NCBI GenBank assembly: GCA_964629885.1
Contig: CAZVRJ010000004.1
Span: 1 to 64,000 of the forward strand
Direction: 5' to 3'
Source: CAYWCV01 sp964629885
GTDB taxonomy: Bacteria > Bacteroidota > Rhodothermia > Balneolales > CAYWCV01
Length of the DNA: 64,000 nucleotides
Each line of letters begins with the position of its first letter. Within the stretch, counting starts at the first letter, position 1. Shown piece by piece: positions 22,747 through 30,139 of the stretch. The notes beneath the pieces are model-generated. The model had not been told where the DNA came from. It worked only from the letters and a program-made list of their open reading frames with translations, and ran no database searches. Both the position numbers and the translations under genes were made by a program.

Positions 22747-23346
22747 ATGACAATCATGAAACTTAACAATTGGACCAACCTTACCCTCTTTTCGATCATC
22801 TTACTTTCTCTAGGCCTCACTGCTTGCGACAAGCCCGGGGACGATGATGATGCCGGTGAACAAGAATTTATAACCAAAGTTACAGTGCGCCTTGTAGAGC
22901 AGGGTACTGGAAATGTGATCAACATCATCTGGAATGATCCTGATGGTGATGGGCGTGGCGATTTCGTAGGTGCCGGCAACATCAGGGCGAACTCGAGCTA
23001 CAAAGGCACTGTAACGCTACTCAACGAACTCGCAACCGACCCCAACGAGCGCGACATGACCAAGGAGATTAAGGAAGAAGCCGATGAGCACCAATTCTTC
23101 TATACATTCTCCAGCAATCTTGCGCCATTTGCAACTATTGTAATTACAGATCGTGACAAGCGTGGATTGCCACTCGGTCTCGAGTTTGACCTAACAACCA
23201 AGGCACTTCCGGGAGGAACTGTGAGCTTGGTCGGTTCGTTGAATATTGTTTTGAGTCACTATACCACCATCACTAAGACTGGTACAAATCCTGGCAACGA
23301 GGAAGACATCAACATTTCGGCACCGGTATCTATCAGTTCACAGTGA
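22747..23346 (+). CDS. Lipoprotein accompanying the TonB receptor, metal-locus type
   Basis: Product of 199 residues (a second ATG five codons... in MTIMKL allows 196). The lipoprotein signal ends LGLTAC, followed by an Asp-rich stretch (DKPGDDDDAGEQEF). The mature domain is beta-rich with WNDPDGDGRGDF, SYKGTVTLLNELATDP and KEEADEHQFFYTF. I recall similar lipoproteins next to TonB receptors in Flavobacteria, sometimes annotated as type 1 periplasmic binding fold. It starts 29 bases after the receptor gene, so a substrate-binding partner at the outer membrane is the likely role. Acidic residues and the DEH motif could bind metal. Confidence 0.75.
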   Translation: MTIMKLNNWTNLTLFSIILLSLGLTACDKPGDDDDAGEQEFITKVTVRLVEQGTGNVINIIWNDPDGDGRGDFVGAGNIRANSSYKGTVTLLNELATDPNERDMTKEIKEEADEHQFFYTFSSNLAPFATIVITDRDKRGLPLGLEFDLTTKALPGGTVSLVGSLNIVLSHYTTITKTGTNPGNEEDINISAPVSISSQ

Positions 23347-23437
23347 GGTATGATATTACTTACATGAGGATACAATCTTTAACCAAAGGTAGAACCTCAT
23401 TTGAGTATATTCATGTTCAGTTCTTCAATCAATATTG

Positions 23438-24118
23438 ATGATGTCCACATCCTATCTGCACATATCGAACGTACGAAAGGCCTATCCGGATCCTGAAACG
23501 GGAGCACAAAAACTAGTGCTCGACATTGCCGATTTCAGGATGGATTCAGGGAGTCAGGTCGCCATCGCCGGGAGTTCCGGCGGTGGTAAGACCACATTGC
23601 TGCATTGCATAGCTGGGATTGTAACACCCGACAGTGGGAGTATTGAGATTTCTGGCACAGATATTGGCAAGCTCAGAGAACGCAAGCGTGATAGGTTCAG
23701 GGCCAATCACATCGGGTACGTGTATCAGACCTTCAATCTGATCCAAGGCTTTACGGCATTGGAGAATGTGATGCTCGGAATGCTATTTTCGGGTAAAGGG
23801 GTGAACAAGGAGAAAGCTGAGTCTTTGTTAGTGCAGATGGGTCTTAAAGACCGTCTGAATTATAAACCGTCGCAGCTATCGGTGGGCCAACAGCAGCGTG
23901 TGAGCATTGCACGTGCCGTTGTTAATGACCCCGATCTCGTGCTCGCCGACGAACCTACAGGCAATCTAGATCCAGCAAGTAGCGAAGAAGCGTTGGCTTT
24001 GCTTAAGGAAGTAACCAGGGGCAAAATGCTTTTATTGGTAAGCCACGAGCAGGATGTTTTGAGCCAGTTTGATCGCGTTATAGCACTTCACGACATTAAC
24101 AGGGCCCGGATGTCATGA
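23438..24118 (+). CDS. LolD/MacB-type ABC transporter ATPase
   Basis: Product of about 226 residues. ATG codons at 23438 and 23441 are both possible; the in-frame TTG at 23435 is less likely. Motifs: Walker A GSSGGGKTTLLHC, Q-loop YQTFNLIQ, signature LSVGQQQRVSIARA, Walker B LVLADEPTGNLD and H-loop LLVSHE. LolD/MacB ATPases drive FtsX-fold permeases that move lipoproteins or transmit force to the periplasm rather than pump solutes across the inner membrane. The permease gene overlaps its stop codon by 4 bases (ATGA). Confidence 0.93.
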   Translation: MMSTSYLHISNVRKAYPDPETGAQKLVLDIADFRMDSGSQVAIAGSSGGGKTTLLHCIAGIVTPDSGSIEISGTDIGKLRERKRDRFRANHIGYVYQTFNLIQGFTALENVMLGMLFSGKGVNKEKAESLLVQMGLKDRLNYKPSQLSVGQQQRVSIARAVVNDPDLVLADEPTGNLDPASSEEALALLKEVTRGKMLLLVSHEQDVLSQFDRVIALHDINRARMS

Positions 24119-25452
24119 CAACACTGAGCATTGTTACCAAAAATCTTCGTAAGCGTCTGTTGGCCACGATACTGACCACGGTTTCCATCGCATTGGGAGC
24201 CGGGCTGATCATGGCAATTTTGACCATACAGTCAGAAACAGAGAAGAGCTTCAACCAAACATCGGTTGGCTACGACTTGATACTGGCCGCAAAAGGCTCG
24301 CAGTTGCAAAGCACGCTCAACACCCTGTACCATGTCGAAACATCGACAGGGATTGTACCCTACGCTTTGTACGAGGCAACCAAGAATGATCCCCGTGTGG
24401 AGTATTCGTTTCCATTTTACGTGGGTGACAGCTATCGACAATATCGAGTTATAGGAACATCCCCCGATTACTTAGACAAGGCTATTCCACGTCGAGGTAT
24501 GACCTATTCGATGCGTGATGGCCGAAATTTTACTGCTGTGCACGAAGCCGTTCTGGGTGGACTAGTAGCCGATCAGACAGGTATGAAAGTTGGCGACACC
24601 TTCTTTTTCACGCATGGCGTAACCATGGCTGACGGTGCTGCCGAAGAGTACGTGCATGAGGATCACCCGGTAACCATAGTCGGCATCCTTGACTATACAG
24701 GTACGGCAAACGACCGTGTGATATTTGCCGCAGTGCAGACTACTCACAGTGTCCATGCTCCCTTTCAGGGGAATGTGAGCGATGCCGATCATAGCCATGA
24801 GCATGACCATGCGCATGACGATGCCCTCGAAAACGCCGATAAGCCAACGAATTTGGACGCCGTACTTGTGAAGTTCAAGAGTCCGGCGTCCGCCCTGCAA
24901 GTTGCGGGGATGATTAATTATCCGGTTCCGGCAAATCCAGTTATTGCTAATAATCTGCGCAGAGATCCACTGTTTCAGTTTCGCGAGGGGTTGATGGCCG
25001 TGAGCCCGGCTGTGCAGATCAATGCCCTAATGAGCATCATCGGCAATGTTGACTGGGTGCTACGCGCCATTGCTGTATTAGTCGTAATTGTTGCCTTATT
25101 TGGAATTCTTGTTGCCATCTACAACACGATGGAAGAACGTAAGCGCGATATTGCGATCATGCGATCACTGGGTGCATCACGGGGTACAATCTTAAGGATC
25201 ATCCTTTTTGAAGCGGCCTTCATCTGTTTCATGGGGTCGTTAATCGGACTCATACTCGGTTGGACGGCGTCGGCTGCAGTGGCGCCATATTTGATCCAAT
25301 CTGCTGGAATTTTCATCGATCCATACGCTTTTAGCCTTAATCATGCCTTAGTCTTGATGATTTTAATCGGACTTGGTATCATAGCAGGCACTATTCCTGC
25401 GTTAAAAGCGTATAGAACAGACGTCGCATCTCATTTAACGCCCACATCCTGA
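24115..25452 (+). CDS. FtsX/MacB-superfamily ABC permease with His-rich periplasmic loop
   Basis: Product of 445 residues. One transmembrane helix near residues 15-38, a large periplasmic domain, and three C-terminal helices (about 318-342, 362-390, 410-432) give the classic FtsX/MacB layout. Residues 223-236 (DADHSHEHDHAHDD) are a His/Asp cluster in the periplasmic domain, unusual for lipoprotein exporters and typical of metal-binding proteins. MEERKRDIAIMRSLGASRGTI is the coupling-helix motif. It acts with the preceding ATPase. Use of this ABC type for metal handling is inferred from the cluster. Confidence 0.9.
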   Translation: MTTLSIVTKNLRKRLLATILTTVSIALGAGLIMAILTIQSETEKSFNQTSVGYDLILAAKGSQLQSTLNTLYHVETSTGIVPYALYEATKNDPRVEYSFPFYVGDSYRQYRVIGTSPDYLDKAIPRRGMTYSMRDGRNFTAVHEAVLGGLVADQTGMKVGDTFFFTHGVTMADGAAEEYVHEDHPVTIVGILDYTGTANDRVIFAAVQTTHSVHAPFQGNVSDADHSHEHDHAHDDALENADKPTNLDAVLVKFKSPASALQVAGMINYPVPANPVIANNLRRDPLFQFREGLMAVSPAVQINALMSIIGNVDWVLRAIAVLVVIVALFGILVAIYNTMEERKRDIAIMRSLGASRGTILRIILFEAAFICFMGSLIGLILGWTASAAVAPYLIQSAGIFIDPYAFSLNHALVLMILIGLGIIAGTIPALKAYRTDVASHLTPTS

Positions 25453-25465
25453 TAATTTGTCCACC

Positions 25466-25972
25466 ATGTTCAAGAAGTTTAAACTCCATTCGGCAACCAT
25501 ACAGATACTGGCAATTGTCATTCTTGCCGTTAGCTCGGTTGCGGCTTTCAAGGTTGCAGCAGAACGTGTGTACTACAAGGATCTGCGCAAATATATCTTG
25601 GCTGGCGACCGTGTCCCCACAAACCTGAAGGCACTTGATGGCAAGCAGGTTAGCATTGTTGGCTACATGATACCGTTCGACAGTGTCGAAAAAATTAACC
25701 GCTTCATTCTGCTACAAGCCCAATTTATGGGCTGCTTCCACGTACCACCCCCACAGCCAAATGAAGTGGTAATGGTCGAAATGGGAAGCCGCACAGTCGA
25801 CTACAGTGAGGCTCCACTGCAGGTTACCGGGCTTTTCGAAATCAAGAAGACCTACGAGGAAGACTTCTTGATCAGCGTTTTCACTGTAAAAAATGCACAG
25901 GTGAAGACAGCCAAGGGCAATGAAGTTGAAATGGACGGCTTGCCATCCAATTTCCACTTGTCAGAGTTCTGA
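25466..25972 (+). CDS. DUF3299 periplasmic protein
   Basis: Product of 168 residues from the ATG at 25466 (a TTG at 25457 is less likely). An N-terminal membrane helix or uncleaved signal (IQILAIVILAVSSVAAFKVA) is followed by the DUF3299 hallmark: LKALDGKQVSIVGYMIPFD and FMGCFHVPPPQPNEVVMVEM. The Cys and His in GCFHVPPPQPN are plausible metal ligands. DUF3299 genes are found with FtsX-type ABC genes in zinc-regulated clusters of Vibrio and relatives, and here it follows the permease by 13 bases. The molecular function is not established. Confidence 0.88.
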   Translation: MFKKFKLHSATIQILAIVILAVSSVAAFKVAAERVYYKDLRKYILAGDRVPTNLKALDGKQVSIVGYMIPFDSVEKINRFILLQAQFMGCFHVPPPQPNEVVMVEMGSRTVDYSEAPLQVTGLFEIKKTYEEDFLISVFTVKNAQVKTAKGNEVEMDGLPSNFHLSEF

Positions 25973-25986
25973 GATAATTACCCTTG

Positions 25987-25997
25987 TTTGCTATATT
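25987..25997 (+). promoter_or_regulatory. Candidate promoter of the antiporter gene (TTTGCTATATT)
   Basis: TTTGCTATATT resembles an extended -10 element (TGnTATATT) and lies 70 bases before the antiporter start. The identical 11-mer occurs 58 bases before aroC. No clear -35 is seen. Confidence 0.4.
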
Positions 25998-26067
25998 CAA
26001 TTCGGTGCTCCTGTGAGTACGGGGATTCGTACGCCTAAGCAGTAGTTTTACTCATCTAACCGATTTC

Positions 26068-27558
26068 ATGACCTCTGGTCTTGTTTTATTATTGTTTATC
26101 GGTTCTCTTTTACTCTTTCTGAGCATTTTCGCCAGTAAGAGCATGCAGCGTTTTGGGGTGCCAGCGCTGATCGTCTTTTTGGGAATTGGTATGCTTGCAG
26201 GCGCAGATGGCCCTGGTGGCATCTACTTTGACGATCCGCGTTTAGCTCAGATTTTGGGCATCATTGCGTTGAATTTCATCCTTTTCTCAGGTGGTCTCGA
26301 CACCAAGTGGCAAAGTGTAAAGCCTGTTTTATACCAAGGTTTGTCCCTTTCCACGATAGGGGTGCTTGTAACGGCGATCCTAACTGGCTTGTTCGCCCAT
26401 TGGATGCTTGGCCTCACGTTGATCGAAGGGTTATTACTTGGTTCCATCGTTTCATCGACCGATGCAGCGGCCGTTTTTTCCATTCTGCGAGGTAGAGGTG
26501 TTGGCTTGAAGGGCAACCTACGCCCAGCACTCGAGCTTGAAAGCGGCAGTAACGACCCAATGGCCTATTTCCTTACTACAAGCTTTATTGCTCTTGCCCT
26601 GCTACCAGATTCAAGCGCATGGACACTGATTCCCACATTCTTCATGCAAATGAGCATTGGCGGTGCCATGGGTTATGTCCTTGGCAAATTGATGATACGT
26701 CTCATCAATAAAATTAATCTCGAAGTCGACGGGCTGTATCCTGTCTTGTTAGTTGCTTTTATCTTCTTCACGTATTCAGCAACCGAGTTACTGTATGGCA
26801 ATGGCTTCCTTTCCGTTTACATTGCTGCGGTGGTGTTAGGCAACGCATCGTTTATTCACAAGAAAAGTCTCCTCAAATTCTTTGACGCCTCTGCGTGGTT
26901 GATGCAGATTGTGATGTTCTTGACATTGGGATTACTGGTCTTCCCATCCGAAATGGTCGCCTCACTTTTGCCGGGTTTGGCGATTTCTGTGTTTATCATT
27001 TTAGTAGCTCGTCCTGTAGCCGTTTTCTTGAGCTTGGCACTGAGCAAATTGCGGATCAAGGACAAAATTTTTATCTCATGGGTCGGATTACGGGGTGCTG
27101 TTCCGATCGTTTTTGCAACGTATCCACTCATTGCTGGTCTCGAAAAGGCTAGTATGATCTTCAACATCGTATTTTTCATTTCTGTGTTGTCGGTAACTTT
27201 GCAGGGAACCACCTTGTCTTTAGTCGCTAAAATGCTAAATCGCGCCGTCCCGGAGTCGATGAGACGCAAGTACCCTCTCGATATTGAGCTTGCAGACGAT
27301 GTAAAGTCGGAACTGGCTGAGATCATGGTCGATGAAAAAAGCTTTGCGGCAAATCGACCTATAGTGGAGCTCGACTTTCCAAAGACTGGACTTATTGTAA
27401 TGATTAAGCGTGATGGTAAGTATATGACGCCGAATGGCGCCACTGTACTACATTCAGGCGATTTGCTTACAGTGATGGCAAATAACGACGAGACGATGGA
27501 AGCCATTTGCGACCGAGTAGCTCGTCCAAAATCAGTGCCAGTAAAACGCCATGAGTAA
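26068..27558 (+). CDS. K+/H+ antiporter of the CPA1 (NhaP2/CvrA) family
   Basis: Product of 496 residues. About twelve hydrophobic helices fill residues 1-385 and include the ion-binding ALELESGSNDPMAYFL (ND motif) and SSTDAAAVFSILR (TD motif) segments of CPA1 exchangers. A cytosolic TrkA-C/RCK-C domain (about 425-490, IVELDFPKTGLIVMIKRDGKYMTPNGA) is characteristic of NhaP2. It exchanges K+ (or Na+) for protons across the inner membrane and is gated by a ligand on the C-domain. Its end overlaps the next glycosyltransferase gene by 8 bases. Confidence 0.93.
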   Translation: MTSGLVLLLFIGSLLLFLSIFASKSMQRFGVPALIVFLGIGMLAGADGPGGIYFDDPRLAQILGIIALNFILFSGGLDTKWQSVKPVLYQGLSLSTIGVLVTAILTGLFAHWMLGLTLIEGLLLGSIVSSTDAAAVFSILRGRGVGLKGNLRPALELESGSNDPMAYFLTTSFIALALLPDSSAWTLIPTFFMQMSIGGAMGYVLGKLMIRLINKINLEVDGLYPVLLVAFIFFTYSATELLYGNGFLSVYIAAVVLGNASFIHKKSLLKFFDASAWLMQIVMFLTLGLLVFPSEMVASLLPGLAISVFIILVARPVAVFLSLALSKLRIKDKIFISWVGLRGAVPIVFATYPLIAGLEKASMIFNIVFFISVLSVTLQGTTLSLVAKMLNRAVPESMRRKYPLDIELADDVKSELAEIMVDEKSFAANRPIVELDFPKTGLIVMIKRDGKYMTPNGATVLHSGDLLTVMANNDETMEAICDRVARPKSVPVKRHE

Positions 27559-28678
27559 GAATATTGTCATAATAGGCCCGGCGTGGCCGTTTCGTGGTGG
27601 ATTGGCCAATTTCAACGAACGGTTGGCACGAGAGTGGATAAAACGCGGTGATGAAGTAACCATCCACACATTTACAAAACAGTATCCTAGTATGCTGTTT
27701 CCCGGAACAAGCCAGTTTTCAGATAGTCCTGCTCCTACCGATCTCACGATCAAGCGATCCATCCATGCGTACAACCCTTTGCAGTGGCGTTCTGCCTCAA
27801 AAAGAATTGCCGACGCCAATTACGACTTGGTTTTGATTCGGTTCTGGTTGCCTGCAATGGGTCCAGCATTGGGTCATGTAGCGGCTTCGTTAGTTGGCGA
27901 TTCCGGTACAAGAGTAGTCGCTTTAGTCGACAATCTGTACCCACACGAGTCTAGGCCTCTTGATCGCTGGCTCACAAATCGGTTTGTTAAACATCCGCAT
28001 GCGTTTGTAACCATGTCGCAAACTGTGGCAGGGCAATTGCAGCAACTGGTCGATGGTCGGCCCGTATGCCAAGCTCAACACCCGATTTACGATGATTATG
28101 GTCCGGCAATAGACCGATTAGAAGCACGAAAAAAGCTTGGGATAGAAGCCGATGGCCCGATCTTGCTCTTTTTTGGTTTTATTCGAAAGTATAAAGGACT
28201 CGACCTATTACTTCAGGCCTTATCGGTCGGTAATCTGAGGGATCGTGGTCTGAAGGTCATTATTGCCGGTGAGTGGTATGAAGATTCATCCATTTACAAA
28301 ACATTGACTGCAAAGCTAGGTTTGGATGATATGATCGCCTGGCACGACCATTTTATACCTGAGTCGGAAATTGCGACCTACTTTTCGGCTGCCGACGCCG
28401 TTGTGCAACCGTATCGGAACGCGACGCAAAGCGGTATCTCCGCACTGTCGTTTGCCTACTCCAAGCCATTGATCAGCACCCGAGTCGGCGGGTTGGCAGA
28501 AGTCATTGTTGACGGCAAGACGGGTTTTCTGTGCGACCCAGATCCAACATCGATTCATGAAGCAATTTCGCGTTGGATAAATACACCCGATTTGAATCCA
28601 ATGCTCGATGCCATTGCTGCTCGTCGATCGGAAATGACCTGGGGACGGCTGATAGATGTTATTGAGGAGTGTGGCTGA
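27551..28678 (+). CDS. GT4-type glycosyltransferase
   Basis: Product of 375 residues with a GT-B fold. The N-terminal acceptor domain starts NIVIIGPAWPFRGGLANFNERLAREW. The C-terminal donor domain has ILLFFGFIRKYKGLDLLLQAL and SALSFAYSKPLISTRVGGLAEVIVDGKTGFLC, the GT4 nucleotide-sugar site (E-x7-E type). It likely adds sugars to cell-surface polysaccharide or lipid. It is translationally coupled to the antiporter. Residues RPLDRWLTNRFVKHPHAFV show the usual interdomain linker. The acceptor is unknown. Confidence 0.9.
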   Translation: MSKNIVIIGPAWPFRGGLANFNERLAREWIKRGDEVTIHTFTKQYPSMLFPGTSQFSDSPAPTDLTIKRSIHAYNPLQWRSASKRIADANYDLVLIRFWLPAMGPALGHVAASLVGDSGTRVVALVDNLYPHESRPLDRWLTNRFVKHPHAFVTMSQTVAGQLQQLVDGRPVCQAQHPIYDDYGPAIDRLEARKKLGIEADGPILLFFGFIRKYKGLDLLLQALSVGNLRDRGLKVIIAGEWYEDSSIYKTLTAKLGLDDMIAWHDHFIPESEIATYFSAADAVVQPYRNATQSGISALSFAYSKPLISTRVGGLAEVIVDGKTGFLCDPDPTSIHEAISRWINTPDLNPMLDAIAARRSEMTWGRLIDVIEECG

Positions 28679-28713
28679 TACAAAATTATCGAAATTCTGA
28701 TTACATTAGCAGG

Positions 28714-29037
28714 ATGCTTAAGTCTATTAAACGATTGAACCTGCAAATTTTAAATCCGCTTCGCTGGCGTAAGCAGTTTCTATTCATCGTTTTGGCAGGG
28801 TTTTTGGTTGTTTGGTTTGTATTTCTTGACACATACAGCCTAACCACTCGTGTTCGTCTCTCGAGCGAGAAGGCTGATTTAATTCGTAAAACCGAGTTGA
28901 TTAGAGCCGAAACCGTTGAGCTTGAAACGAAGATTGCCAATCTTAAAAATGACAGCGCCCTACTCGAGCGCATTGCCCGCGAAGAATATGGCATGAAAAA
29001 GCCGAGCGAAACGGTCTATCGCATTAAAACAGACTGA
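28714..29037 (+). CDS. FtsB/DivIC-type septum formation initiator
   Basis: Product of 107 residues from the ATG at 28714; an in-frame GTG at 28669 would overlap the glycosyltransferase gene and add non-family residues. A short cytosolic tail, one transmembrane helix (FLFIVLAGFLVVWFVFLD), a coiled coil (RVRLSSEKADLIRKTELIRAETVELETKIANLK) and the conserved C-terminal LERIAREEYGMKKPSETVYRI give the family layout. It joins FtsL and FtsQ in the divisome. The neighbours are not other division genes. Confidence 0.88.
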   Translation: MLKSIKRLNLQILNPLRWRKQFLFIVLAGFLVVWFVFLDTYSLTTRVRLSSEKADLIRKTELIRAETVELETKIANLKNDSALLERIAREEYGMKKPSETVYRIKTD

Positions 29038-29164
29038 GCTTCAGCGAATAGTCAACGTTAATTCAGTGTTTGTGGTCATATAAGGTAAGGTGGGGGGCAA
29101 TCCGTATATTTAACCGACGTTTAAATGTCGCAGGCCGAACCGATTAACTCAAATCCAGAATCTC

Positions 29165-30115
29165 ATGTTGGCAATTGGTATTGATTTAGGTGGGACAAAC
29201 ATCAAAGCTGCCTTGGTTCACAAGGAAGACGGACTTCTTCATCAGATTTCGATTCCAACCGAGGCCGATATGGGTCGCGACCATACTATGGGTCGAATTG
29301 CTGAGGCTGTGATGATGATTGCATCAAAATCAGACGTAAGGCCAGTTGGGGTTGGCATCGGGTCGCCGGGCGCGATGTCGTTGGACCGCAGATGGGTGAG
29401 TTATCCACCTAACTTGCTTGGCTGGAAAGATGAGCCCGTTTCCGAGGAAATTCGGAACCGAACTGGGTTTGATTGTCTTGTCGAAAATGACGCCAATGTT
29501 GCCGCATTAGGCTCGTCGAGGTTTGGTATAGGGAAAGCGTTCGACAGTTTTATTTTGCTTACTCTTGGTACCGGTGTGGGTGGCGGAATCATCATTAACC
29601 GCGAGTTGTACCGGGGCACGACAGGTGCTGCAGCTGAGCTTGGTCACGTGATTATCGATTACCATGGACCAATATCCAATTCTGCGACCCGGGGTGGGCT
29701 TGAAGCTTATATCGGCCAACGATTTCTGAGTAGGTATGCCGCAGATGTAATCATGCAGAACGTCGACAACCCGCTGTTTGAGAAATTCAAGGGACGCTGG
29801 GATGAACTTGAGCCTATTGATCTCACAATGGCCGCTAACGAAGGCAACGATGTAGCTATTCAAGTACTGCGGTCGGCCGGTGAGAAATTGGGATACGCTA
29901 TCGTGAATTACATTCACATCCTCGATATTCGCAAGATCATTGTGAGCGGTGGCATGGCAAAGGCTGGCGACTGGATCCTCGAACCTGCAAGGACAATGGC
30001 GCTATCGAGATTAATGCCCCCTTTCCATAAAGATTTCGAAATCCTCTATGAGTCGATGGGCAATGATGCCGCCCTTTTGGGTGCCGCAAGCATGGCATTT
30101 GAATTTTTGACTTGA
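29165..30115 (+). CDS. ROK-family sugar kinase (glucokinase-like) lacking the usual zinc Cys motif
   Basis: Product of 316 residues. ATP-phosphate motif DLGGTNIKAALV, catalytic ENDANVAALG (Asp base), LGTGVGGGIIIN and AAAELGHVIID (ROK signature and His ligand) are intact. The normal ROK zinc motif CxCGxxGCxE reads SNSATRGGLEAY, with all three cysteines replaced. It should phosphorylate glucose or a related hexose with ATP in the cytoplasm. Loss of the zinc site suggests a structurally divergent branch. Start ATG at 29165, product length normal. Confidence 0.88.
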   Translation: MLAIGIDLGGTNIKAALVHKEDGLLHQISIPTEADMGRDHTMGRIAEAVMMIASKSDVRPVGVGIGSPGAMSLDRRWVSYPPNLLGWKDEPVSEEIRNRTGFDCLVENDANVAALGSSRFGIGKAFDSFILLTLGTGVGGGIIINRELYRGTTGAAAELGHVIIDYHGPISNSATRGGLEAYIGQRFLSRYAADVIMQNVDNPLFEKFKGRWDELEPIDLTMAANEGNDVAIQVLRSAGEKLGYAIVNYIHILDIRKIIVSGGMAKAGDWILEPARTMALSRLMPPFHKDFEILYESMGNDAALLGAASMAFEFLT

Positions 30116-30139
30116 TCCAACATCAAACCTGCGATAAAC

